Shown: in pieces, positions 1 to 6,560 of the stretch | Numbering within the stretch: the first letter of the stretch is position 1 | Layout: each line of letters begins with the position of its first letter | DNA from: CAZTAR01 sp043813895 | Lineage (GTDB): Bacteria; Planctomycetota; Phycisphaerae; UBA1845; UTPLA1 | Assembly (NCBI GenBank): GCA_043813895.1 | Contig: JBDRKQ010000176.1 | Coordinates: forward strand, 1-20,471 | Direction of reading: 5' to 3' | DNA length: 20,471 nucleotides | Program-made: the position numbers and the translations under genes | Notes under the pieces: generated by a model | What the model was told of the DNA's origin: nothing | What the model saw: the letters and a program-made list of their open reading frames with translations, nothing else | The model's database searches: none

Positions 1-80
1 GTGAACGCATCAGCACGGATCGCACCAGGCCACAGAAGAAGAGTGGCCGAGAGCAGCACACTGATCGCGAAGGATCGCAT
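1..80 (-). CDS. Secreted protein, N-terminal fragment (cut by window edge)
   Basis: An ATG at 80-78 opens a reading frame that runs off the left edge after 26 codons. The translation begins MRSFAISVLLSATLLL and continues to an AlaAsp junction, which is a classic signal peptide: short basic start, hydrophobic core, then small residues before a likely cleavage site near IRA-DA. A purine-rich AGGGGGA lies about 7 bases upstream and a TATAAT box lies further upstream (121-126). The mature protein is outside the window, so its function cannot be named. It is most likely an exported or periplasmic protein. Confidence 0.6.
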   Translation of the reverse strand, partial: MRSFAISVLLSATLLLWPGAIRADAF

Positions 81-120
81 CGAGGTTCCCCCTGTCGCGG
101 CGTTTTAGACGCCTCTTCTT

Positions 121-126
121 ATTATA
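121..126 (-). promoter_or_regulatory. Possible -10 box for the gene starting at 80
   Basis: On the minus strand this reads TATAAT, a perfect -10 match in otherwise GC-rich DNA, about 40 bases upstream of the ATG at 80. No convincing -35 box sits 16-18 bases further upstream, so this is a half-promoter call. Confidence 0.35.
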
Positions 127-168
127 CGCGATTCGGCACGGTAGGTTCGAGCGGAACGCGCGCTTGAG

Positions 169-257
169 GAGCCGCGGACTTTCAGTCCGCGCGGCCTTTC
201 TCAGATGCGAGGCCCTCCGTGCCGGGAGTCACCGCGCGGACTGAAAGTCCGCGGCTC
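169..257. repeat. Nested palindromic intergenic repeat (two 26-bp arms)
   Basis: Positions 169-194 and 232-257 are perfect 26-bp inverted copies of one another around a 37-bp loop. Each arm is also a hairpin on its own, because GCGGACT-TTC-AGTCCGC is self-complementary. The arrangement is the REP/BIME type: non-coding, intergenic and strongly structured. It lies between two genes that are both on the minus strand. Confidence 0.85.
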
Positions 258-565
258 TTCCACGTGGAGGCGAGTTGAACTGTTGCTGGAGAGTGCTCCG
301 CACTGTGGCGTTGTGGGGTTTTGCGTGTGCGTGAACCCCTAACTTCGACTGCGTGGACCCCTGGCTTCCGCCAGGGGCTAGTGCTCCGTCACGCGTCCTG
401 TGAGGGATACGAGGGTAAGATGAGTGCCACTGGCGGCTTGCCCGCCAGTGCGGCACGGGCAGACAAGCTGCCCGTGGCATCCATCAGTTGACCAGTGACA
501 GAGCACTAGGGGCTTTCAACGAATCCGGCTCAACCTCTCAACCCGCCTCCCTCATCCCTCAGCCT
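258..565. other. Non-coding gap rich in hairpins
   Basis: No credible gene is seen here; the open frames have atypical composition and are shadows. The gap contains a short hairpin at 358-377 (CCCCTGG/CCAGGGG arms) and the terminal-inverted-repeat element at 378-509. The last stretch, 520-565, is pyrimidine-rich and runs into the end of the TPR/HEAT gene on the minus strand. Confidence 0.6.
378..509. repeat. MITE-like element, copy 1
   Basis: The 15-base ends at 378-392 (CTAGTGCTCCGTCAC) and 495-509 (GTGACAGAGCACTAG) are inverted repeats that match at 14 of 15 positions. Between them lie two hairpins, at 428-450 (CACTGGCGG/CCGCCAGTG arms) and 453-476 (GCACGGGCAG/CTGCCCGTGG arms). A related element with similar ends and the same internal hairpin is at 4274-4421. 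No open reading frame is present, so if mobile it would depend on a transposase supplied elsewhere. Confidence 0.6.
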
Positions 566-1816
566 TCATCCTTCATCCTTCGCCTGCCCCCTCCACCAAA
601 CCAGCCAGGCATCCTCATCGAACCCGAAGTTTTGCCCCGTGATCGCAATCAGCGCCTCTTGCACTTCCGTGCGATAGACCGAGACCGTCTGCATTTCGTA
701 ATACGATTCCGTGCCGATCATCGACCCGCCCCAATCCAGCACGCCGATGGTCCGCGGCACGTAGCGGACCCTGCGCCACCGATGGCGGCACCATGTCGGC
801 CGGACGAACACGAGTCGTATCTCGTCCAGCATCACGGGACGCGAGACCAACACGCGCTTTCGGGCTTCCGTTGATAGCACGCCGACCAGGTCCTCGACGC
901 TTGCCCGCGCCTTCATGACACCCAGCGCCGCCGCCGCATTGCGAAGCACGTGCTCCTCGTCGCTTTTCAGCGCACCGCGAAGCCGTTCGACGACACGGTC
1001 GTCCTTCCGCACGGGTAGCGCCATCGCCGCTTGTTTGCGAACGTCCGGCGAAGGATCGAGCAACGTCATCACAACCAGATTCAGGGTGGACTCGTCCTGC
1101 TCGAAACGCGCCAGCGACTCGACCAGAAGCAGCCGACACGCCTCGTTGCCCGTGCTCAACACACGCGTCAGCCCGAACACGGCCAGTGGGTCGTCGATCG
1201 CGAGAATCAGGTCCCGACCCTTGCGAAACTTCTCCGACCGTGCTTCCCGGTCCTCCAGGCGTCCGCGATAGATGGCCTTGATCTTCACGGTCCATTCCGC
1301 GATGGACTTGCGAACGAACTCCTCTTCCTCACGCTCCCGCCGCCTTGCCTCCAACTCGCTCGGGTCTGGCTTCTTCGGTGAAGCCTTGCGAGCCCAGGCG
1401 CCGTCTTTCAGGACGTATCCGAGCCTTCGACGGGCCTTGGCGTGGTCCGGATCGAGCTTCAGCACGGCCTCCAGTTCCGCCAAGTATTCCGCAATCAAAC
1501 CTCGCCGGTCGCACCACGTCGCGAGCTTGTAGTGCGCATCCGCGGTTTCGGGACAAGCCGTCCGCTTCTTCTCGTAGAGGCGCCAGGGCGACGGGCGTTC
1601 CTCGATCGTCTCGATCCAATCCTTGGCGATGTCGACGACGCCGAACTTCGTCCGCACCTGGTAGTAATCGCCGCCGTCCGCCAGGATTTCGACCTCGATG
1701 TCCTCCCCGTCCTTGATGTGAAAGATGTCCCCCCGGGATGCAGTGCCCGTCGCGAACACCGCACCCAAACACACGGCCCAGCTAAGAGCCCGGTGTTGTT
1801 CCACGCGTCGCATCAT
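566..1816 (-). CDS. Secreted TPR/HEAT-repeat protein of unknown function
   Basis: A protein of 416 residues if started at the ATG at 1816 (a second ATG follows at once at 1813). A signal peptide covers about residues 1-29, ending ...GTASRGD. Residues 30-75 form a small beta domain. TPR-like helices occupy about 90-140 and end in GYVLKDGAW. A charged coiled stretch (about 150-200, RRREREEEE) follows, then HEAT-like helices at about 205-315. The C-terminus carries ITGQNFGFDEDAW and two tryptophans, a pattern I associate with planctomycete HEAT proteins. The longer frame to 1933 would bury the signal peptide and is not preferred. The role is probably protein-protein interaction outside the cytoplasm; no enzyme motif is visible. 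A TATAAT lies only 4 bases before the ATG pair. Confidence 0.7.
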   Translation of the reverse strand: MMRRVEQHRALSWAVCLGAVFATGTASRGDIFHIKDGEDIEVEILADGGDYYQVRTKFGVVDIAKDWIETIEERPSPWRLYEKKRTACPETADAHYKLATWCDRRGLIAEYLAELEAVLKLDPDHAKARRRLGYVLKDGAWARKASPKKPDPSELEARRREREEEEFVRKSIAEWTVKIKAIYRGRLEDREARSEKFRKGRDLILAIDDPLAVFGLTRVLSTGNEACRLLLVESLARFEQDESTLNLVVMTLLDPSPDVRKQAAMALPVRKDDRVVERLRGALKSDEEHVLRNAAAALGVMKARASVEDLVGVLSTEARKRVLVSRPVMLDEIRLVFVRPTWCRHRWRRVRYVPRTIGVLDWGGSMIGTESYYEMQTVSVYRTEVQEALIAITGQNFGFDEDAWLVWWRGQAKDEG

Positions 1817-1820
1817 CTTG

Positions 1821-1826
1821 ATTATA
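1821..1826 (-). promoter_or_regulatory. Possible -10 box immediately before the TPR/HEAT gene
   Basis: The minus strand reads TATAAT here and is followed after 4 bases by ATGATG. If used, transcription would start at or within the start codons and give a leaderless message. A TTGCGG lies upstream but with only 13 bases of spacing, so the -35 element is poor. Confidence 0.3.
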
Positions 1827-1982
1827 GACCCGGACATCGCCGCAAGGTTGATCCGAATCCAGAGAACTTGCCCGAATGCCGGCGATCCGATACGGTCCAG
1901 GCTGTATCCGGCACCGTAAACGACATTAACCAACGGGCCACTGCTGTGCGCACCGGCCGCCCTCCGGTCGGCCGTCGAAGAG

Positions 1983-2075
1983 CAGAGCCGCGACCGTCAG
2001 GGAGCGGTCATCGCGCGAGTGTGACAGCCCGTCCGGACTCATCGGGAACCGCTTGCTTACGCGCGCGGCTCTGAT
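1983..2075. repeat. Palindromic repeat, AGAGCCGCGACCGT family, copy A
   Basis: The left part begins CAGAGCCGCGACCGTCAGGG and the right part ends GCGCGCGGCTCTGAT, so the ends pair as an imperfect inverted repeat (GAGCCGCG with CGCGGCTC). A second copy with the same ends and the same orientation of its GACCGT-AGGGAGCGG block lies at 11730-11814. The element takes up about a third of the 306-base gap between the divergent TPR/HEAT and DUF89 genes. Nothing else is recognised in that gap. Confidence 0.7.
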
Positions 2076-2122
2076 CAGAGCTCGTAGCGGCCGACGCCCC
2101 TGTCGGCCGAGGCAGTCCAATC

Positions 2123-3181
2123 ATGGCAGTCTTGCCGCTGATCGCAAATCCCACTTCCTACCGACCTTGCCTGCAGGACCTTCTCGCCGACGGGCCGGTC
2201 GTCCGTAACTACTGGCTAGACCTCTTCGAGAATCACATCGACACGCTCGCCGCGCTGCCGCTTGGCGAAGGGACGCTCCGGGACCACGAGCGGTGGCCCG
2301 ACTTCCGCCGCGACTACTTGGCAGGCCTGGCCGACCTCCGTCGCAACCCGGCGTTGCGCGGCTGCCTCAGCGTTCTCGAGTTGACACGATTCCGCGAGGA
2401 GCAGTTCGCAGCTCAAGGGTTTGGTGACCCGTTCACCGATCTGAAGCACCGGGAGAACAAAGCTGCGCTACGGATGCTCGGACGCGTGCTCGGCGACATC
2501 GACGACGGCCCCCCGTCCGGCCGGCTCGAACGCCTCGTCCGGGGCCTGTTCGCCGGCAACATCTTCGACATGGGCTCCAAGGCCGTAGCCGACGCATTCC
2601 AAAAAGACCGATTCGAGTTCATCGCCTCGCGCGACAGGATTCGGGCCAGGCCTTGGCCTGTTGACCATCTCGACGCGTGGGCCCTTCGGTTGAGACAACG
2701 CCGCCACGCCTATCGGCAGGCGCTGTTCTTCGTCGACAACGCGGGACCGGACATCGTGCTGGGTGTGTTGCCGCTGGTCCGCCACCTCATCAGGTCGGAC
2801 ATCCGCGTCGTCCTCGCCGCCAACACCAAGCCCGCCCTCAACGACATCACGGCATCCGAGTTGATCTCGCTTCTGGAAGAATGCCGCAGGATCGATCCAC
2901 GTCTTGACGAGTGCGTGCGGCAAGCTCAGGTGACCGTCGTCGCATCCGGATGCGGCGAACCGCTCATCGACCTGACCAACCTATCGCTCGAGTGTTGCAG
3001 GGCTGCGGAGGAGAGCGACCTGTTGATCCTCGAAGGCATGGGGCGCGCGATCGAGAGCAACTATGACACGCGCTTCACCGTCGACACGATCAAGCTCGCC
3101 CTGATCAAGGACCCGATGGTCGCCGAGATCATCGGCGCGAAGTTGTTTGATCCCGTCTTCCGATTCGAGCCGGCGGCCTAG
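2123..3181 (+). CDS. DUF89 / ARMT1-like damage-control phosphatase, subfamily II type
   Basis: This 352-residue protein matches the metal-dependent phosphatase domain at the C-terminus of PANK4 and its stand-alone relatives. Visible motifs are GNIFDMGSKA at 145-154, FVDNAGPDIVLG at 203-214 (the Asp-Asn metal site), NTKPALND at 234-241, EGMGRAIESNY at 304-314 and KLALIKDPMVAE at 324-335. Members of this family hydrolyse phosphate from damaged or surplus phosphometabolites; subfamily II is known to act on 4'-phosphopantetheine and its oxidised forms. The substrate here is inferred from the family. The protein is cytoplasmic, with no signal peptide or membrane segment. The gene is a single unit, divergent from the TPR/HEAT gene and convergent with mqnD. 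The ATG at 2123 has no clear Shine-Dalgarno sequence, but the N-terminus looks native from there. Confidence 0.85.
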   Translation: MAVLPLIANPTSYRPCLQDLLADGPVVRNYWLDLFENHIDTLAALPLGEGTLRDHERWPDFRRDYLAGLADLRRNPALRGCLSVLELTRFREEQFAAQGFGDPFTDLKHRENKAALRMLGRVLGDIDDGPPSGRLERLVRGLFAGNIFDMGSKAVADAFQKDRFEFIASRDRIRARPWPVDHLDAWALRLRQRRHAYRQALFFVDNAGPDIVLGVLPLVRHLIRSDIRVVLAANTKPALNDITASELISLLEECRRIDPRLDECVRQAQVTVVASGCGEPLIDLTNLSLECCRAAEESDLLILEGMGRAIESNYDTRFTVDTIKLALIKDPMVAEIIGAKLFDPVFRFEPAA

Positions 3182-3208
3182 CGCTGTGTCACGCCTAAAC
3201 CATCGGGG

Positions 3209-3274
3209 GGTACGGGCGTCCCGCCCGTGCGAAATCGGGTTGCCATGGTCTTGCACGGGCGAGGCGCCCGTACC
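3209..3274. repeat. Palindromic repeat, GTACGGGCG family
   Basis: Arms at 3209-3230 (GGTACGGGCGTCCCGCCCGT and on) and 3253-3274 are near-perfect 22-base inverted copies, and each arm is itself a small hairpin (CGGGCG/CGCCCG). The element lies in the 142-base gap between the convergent DUF89 and mqnD genes. The stem has no T-tract on either strand, so it is not a typical intrinsic terminator, though it could still protect the 3' ends of both messages. Confidence 0.8.
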
Positions 3275-3323
3275 ACCCACCCACCACATATTTATGCGCG
3301 ACAAAGCACTTGAGCAGCGCACA

Positions 3324-4172
3324 CTACCCCACAAACTCGATCTCTCCAGGGGCCGGGACAAGGCCCGCCTCGAAGCCGTGGGCCAGAAGTCGGCGTACCG
3401 CCTCGCGGCCCCGTTCGCCGTAGTCAAGCGTCCACTTGTTCACGTACATCCCGACGAACCGGTCAGTTAAATCGGTATCCAATCCCCGGCCGAATTCCAG
3501 CGCATAGGCAATAGCCTCCTCGCGATGGTCGAGGCCATATTGAATGGCCGCCTTCAGGTGTCGGGCGACTTCCCGCATCCGCCGGTCGCCCAGGTCGCGA
3601 CGGATCACGTTACCACCGAGCGGCAACGGTAAGCCCGTGTGCTCGCCCCACCATTCGGCGACGTCTACCACCTTGTGCAGGCCCAGCCTCGCGAACGTCA
3701 ATTGCGCTTCGTGAATAATCAGGCCGGCATCGACGTCGCCCCGGGCGACCGCGTCCGGAATCCCGTCGAACATCACGACCTTGTGCGAGAAGGTTCCCGC
3801 CCCCAGGCACAAGTTCAACGCCAGGAAGGCCGTTGTGCGTTCGCCGGGGATGGCGATCGTCTTGCCGCGCAGCTCCGACAACTCGCAGGGTTCGCGGGTG
3901 ATAACCATCGGCCCGTAGCCGTCGCCCATACTTGATCCACAAGCCAAGAGTGCGTACTTGTCACGGATGTAGGGATAGGCATGAATCGAGATTGCCGTGA
4001 CTTCCAACTCGCCCGTCTCGGCACGCCGGTTCAGCGATTCGATATCGGCCATTTCGTGCGAGAAGCGGTACGGCCCGGTGTCGATCTTCTCCTTCGCCAG
4101 CGCGTAGAACATGAACGCGTCGTCCGGGTCCGGAGAATGCCCGACGCGGATTGGGATCGGCTTGTCCGTCAT
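3324..4172 (-). CDS. mqnD: 1,4-dihydroxy-6-naphthoate synthase (menaquinone, futalosine pathway)
   Basis: This 282-residue protein has the periplasmic-binding-protein-like fold of the MqnA/MqnD family but no signal peptide, as expected for these cytoplasmic enzymes. MqnD converts cyclic de-hypoxanthinylfutalosine to 1,4-dihydroxy-6-naphthoate, a late step in the futalosine route to menaquinone. Key features are GHSPDPDDAFMF at 11-22, IHE at 153-155 (His154 corresponds to the proposed catalytic histidine of the Thermus enzyme), and PLGGNVIRRDL at 184-194, all of which favour MqnD over MqnA. Length is normal for the family. The start ATG at 4172 is preceded by GGAG at about 8 bases. No other mqn gene is in the window, so the pathway would be scattered in this genome. 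Confidence 0.88.
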   Translation of the reverse strand: MTDKPIPIRVGHSPDPDDAFMFYALAKEKIDTGPYRFSHEMADIESLNRRAETGELEVTAISIHAYPYIRDKYALLACGSSMGDGYGPMVITREPCELSELRGKTIAIPGERTTAFLALNLCLGAGTFSHKVVMFDGIPDAVARGDVDAGLIIHEAQLTFARLGLHKVVDVAEWWGEHTGLPLPLGGNVIRRDLGDRRMREVARHLKAAIQYGLDHREEAIAYALEFGRGLDTDLTDRFVGMYVNKWTLDYGERGREAVRRLLAHGFEAGLVPAPGEIEFVG

Positions 4173-4589
4173 GAGTCTGTCTCCGTCGATTGCGAGGCAC
4201 GCGCCGTCCCTGGGGCGGCTTCATGCAGTTGCGATCCACAATACGCGTGGCGCGGCTCTTCGTCGAGTCCGTCCTGGTGCTTCGTGACTGATCAGATGAT
4301 GGGTGCCGCTGGCGGCTTGCCCGCCAGTGCGATCTTGTCGGCGAATACGCACAAAACACTGGCGGACAAGCCGCCAGTGACACCCTCGGAATCCCTCATT
4401 CGGGGCGTAACAGAGCACGGGGCAAGAGTGAGGGATCGCGCTGCAGTCCGTTGGCCACAACTACAATCCGTGTTATCCTCGGCGTCTGACGGAGAAGGAC
4501 GAACACCTCGCGTGTCCCGTTCGCCAGAAGTGCTCGGACTATTTGGCGCTGGGGGACGCGCGGACGGTACATCTTGGAACCGCCAGACC
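4173..4589. other. Non-coding gap between divergent mqnD and propeller gene
   Basis: The middle of this gap is filled by a MITE-like element (4274-4421). The remainder, 4422-4589, has no convincing ORF on either strand and presumably holds the promoter of the gene starting at 4590. A weak TTGGCC...TTATCC pair with 16-base spacing lies near 4451-4478, but I do not regard it as established. A long open frame reads through this region into the propeller gene, but its signal peptide begins only at 4590. Confidence 0.5.
4274..4421. repeat. MITE-like element, copy 2
   Basis: The ends at 4274-4288 and 4407-4421 resemble the ends of the element at 378-509 (12 of 15 positions each). Internally there are two hairpins built on the same GGCGG-CTTG-CCGCC theme, at 4308-4330 and 4357-4379. 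The segment 4370-4412, read on the minus strand, is closely similar to 19248-19290. This shows a shared dispersed element rather than three independent palindromes. Confidence 0.6.
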
Positions 4590-5756
4590 ATGCCTATCTT
4601 CTCTTTGCCTCATAGCGCCACGTGCCTGTGTTGTGCCCTGCTCACATGCATCCCCGCGGCAGCCTATGCGCAGCGGCCAGCGATCTTCATCACACGGCCG
4701 GGCGAGGTTCTCAAGCTCGACGACGCCAACGAGGACGGCGATTTTCTCGATTTCGCGGAGGTCTCTATTTACGCCGACGCCCTGCCCCCCAATCTTGGCC
4801 CGATCGACGGCGACTCGAGCCGCCTCTTTGTCATTGACGCCCACAACGCGAACATTTTCGTCCTGGAGGACCTGAACGAGGACGGTGACGCCCTCGACGC
4901 CGGCGAGATTCTGCTCTATGCCGAGTTCCCTGCCGGCTCAGTGGCGTCGACGCCCGCCGGTCTGGCGTGCCACCCGAATGGCACTCTTCTCTCGGCAGAC
5001 GCCGCCGCAGGCGCGCTCTGCCGATTCCAGGACCTCAACCAGGACGGTGACGCCCTCGACGCCGGTGAAGCGATCCAGATTGCCGACGGGCTGACCTCGC
5101 CGCTCGCCGTCGCCGTTCGCCCGGATGCGAAGCTCCTACTCGCGCAAGACGAAACCCAGATTCCGGTCCGCATTCTTCACGATCTGAACGCCGACGGCGA
5201 CTACTTCGACTTCGCGGAGAACATCAGCTATGCGGAGAACATCGACCCGGGTTATGACATGACTGCGCTTGGCGACGACATCGCCTACCTCACGCGCCCC
5301 GCCGAAGGGACCGTCATGCGGCTTCAGGATCTCAATGCGGACGATGACGTGCTCGACTTCGGCGAAGCGGTTGTTTACACCCAGGGTCTGGACACGCCCG
5401 CAGTCGTGACCTACGTCGGCACTGACGTGTTGTACGTCGCCTCAAACGATGTGCCAGGAAGTGTCTATCTTCTCGAAGACCTCAACGCGGACGGCGATGC
5501 CCTCGACTTCGGAGAAACCCGGCTTGTGGCCGACGGCATCACCAACCCAGCGGGGATCGCCTTCGTCGGCGGAGAGATGCCGTGTCTTGCAGGCGACGTG
5601 GACTACAGCGGCGCCGTCGACATGGACGATGTCCCATCCTTTGTCCAGGTTCTGATCGGCAACCTGGTCTGGCCGGATACGTGCCCGGCAGACGTTAACG
5701 AGGACGGGTTTGCCAACGGCGACGACATCCAGCCGTTCATCGAACTGCTCTTCTAG
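4590..5756 (+). CDS. Secreted six-repeat calcium-loop (propeller-like) protein with dockerin-like tail
   Basis: A 388-residue protein starting at ATG 4590, chosen because a signal peptide (residues 1-28, ...PAAAYAQ) begins exactly there; the frame upstream is open but non-coding. Six copies of a DLNxDGDxLDxGE motif sit at residues 44-57, 93-106, 147-160, 198-211, 247-260 and 297-310. The period is about 50 residues, which fits a six-bladed beta-propeller in which each blade has an EF-hand-like DxNxDGD calcium loop. In the fifth copy the central DGD is DDD. The C-terminal 58 residues hold two more calcium loops, GDVDYSGAVDMDD (335-347) and ADVNEDGFANGDD (367-379), which is the dockerin-like pattern common in planctomycete exported proteins. 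The protein is probably extracellular or cell-surface. No catalytic residues are evident and the ligand is unknown. Confidence 0.8.
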   Translation: MPIFSLPHSATCLCCALLTCIPAAAYAQRPAIFITRPGEVLKLDDANEDGDFLDFAEVSIYADALPPNLGPIDGDSSRLFVIDAHNANIFVLEDLNEDGDALDAGEILLYAEFPAGSVASTPAGLACHPNGTLLSADAAAGALCRFQDLNQDGDALDAGEAIQIADGLTSPLAVAVRPDAKLLLAQDETQIPVRILHDLNADGDYFDFAENISYAENIDPGYDMTALGDDIAYLTRPAEGTVMRLQDLNADDDVLDFGEAVVYTQGLDTPAVVTYVGTDVLYVASNDVPGSVYLLEDLNADGDALDFGETRLVADGITNPAGIAFVGGEMPCLAGDVDYSGAVDMDDVPSFVQVLIGNLVWPDTCPADVNEDGFANGDDIQPFIELLF

Positions 5757-5804
5757 CCGTCTCACTCTTCCTGGGGCGGCCGACAGCGCCGGATTGAAGC
5801 GGGA

Positions 5805-6152
5805 TCAGGGGGCTTTCGCCTTGTACCGGTCCCGCTCCGCAAACATGCCGACCGACCGGTAGTGTGACAGGAACTTCGCCGAGTGCACGGCGCCGGCGGG
5901 AATGTGGAACGACTCGCCGGGGCCGAACCGTCTCGTCCGGTCGCCGACGGTCAACTCCACTTCGCCCTCGATGATCGTCTCCCATTGCTCGCCGTGGCTA
6001 TGTGGCGGCACCTCTCCGATCGCATCGACATCGATGAACACAACCTGATGGTCTTCGCCCTGAGAAATCCACACGCGAACGCCCGGAAAGGGAACGTCCG
6101 CTTTGGGCAATCGTCGCACCATCTCCGGAAAACCAGTTTCCGCCATGTGCAT
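5805..6152 (-). CDS. Small single-domain cupin protein
   Basis: A 115-residue protein consisting of one cupin barrel. Motif 1 is PPHSHGEQWETIIEGEVEL (about residues 49-67), giving metal ligands HxH plus a downstream Glu. Motif 2 is GPGESFHIPAGAVHSAKF, giving the final histidine. The set matches a mononuclear metal site such as that in small cupins of the ChrR or quercetinase-like type. Family members include isomerases, dioxygenases and sensors, so the reaction cannot be assigned. An AGGAG lies 5 bases before the ATG at 6152; a second ATG at 6146 is an alternative. The preceding short ORF on the same strand ends 45 bases upstream, so the two may be cotranscribed. Confidence 0.8.
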   Translation of the reverse strand: MHMAETGFPEMVRRLPKADVPFPGVRVWISQGEDHQVVFIDVDAIGEVPPHSHGEQWETIIEGEVELTVGDRTRRFGPGESFHIPAGAVHSAKFLSHYRSVGMFAERDRYKAKAP

Positions 6153-6197
6153 ACCCTCTCCTGTTACAGAATGCTCGGGTAGTAGCGTGCCTCCTTG

Positions 6198-6534
6198 TCA
6201 CCGCCGCACGAATGGGTACCACAAGGAGTCCGTTCTGGAATACGTTCGATACCGCCATTCCTCACGCGCGATACGCGGAGAGACCGCGCCGAACACGTCT
6301 TCCAGATGCCCGGACTCCTCCAAGAGCGCCGCGACCGCCTTCGCACACGTGCCATCCGCCCGACTTCCCTGGAACACCAACAGAGAATGTGCCCGGCGTC
6401 TCCTGCGCCAAGCGCCTCCGTGACGATGCTATGCTGCCATCGAGAATCTCGGAACAGTACGGATGCTTCGCCTCTTCGATGTGCGCGACGGCTGCACCGC
6501 AGGTGGGCGCTATGTCCGCACCATGTAGTCGCAT
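6198..6534 (-). pseudogene. Short gene apparently broken by a frameshift, unknown family
   Basis: Two overlapping minus-strand frames each look protein-coding over only part of their length. From ATG 6534 to about 6384 the frame reads MRLHGADIAPTCGAAVAHIE and on to ...LAQETPG; after that it degrades into Gly/Arg-rich sequence. The neighbouring frame becomes protein-like exactly there (HSLLVFQGSRADGTCAKAVA...) and ends ...DSLWYPFVRR with a stop at 6198. Joining them at about 6384-6390 needs one base less (one extra base in GGCACAT). The joined product would be about 111 residues of unknown family. The cause could be a real decay event, a sequencing error or programmed frameshifting. The start lies 23 bases after the FG-GAP gene stop and has no visible Shine-Dalgarno sequence. 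Confidence 0.4.
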
Positions 6535-6560
6535 TCACTTGTGCAGAGTCTTGGTGATGC

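Noticed and set aside
358..377. CCCCTGG/CCAGGGG hairpin as a terminator
   Set aside because: The stem is short and no T-tract follows on either strand. It is treated as part of the repeat-rich gap.
169..509. CRISPR array
   Set aside because: The repeats are inverted rather than direct, differ in sequence, and have no regular spacers or cas genes nearby.
1442..2074. 210-residue plus-strand ORF
   Set aside because: It lies opposite the TPR/HEAT gene and continues through a palindromic repeat. Its composition is Arg/Pro-rich and typical of an antisense shadow.
3981..4589. Longer N-terminus of the propeller protein (203 extra residues)
   Set aside because: The extension runs antisense to mqnD and through a palindromic repeat, whereas a clear signal peptide starts at 4590.
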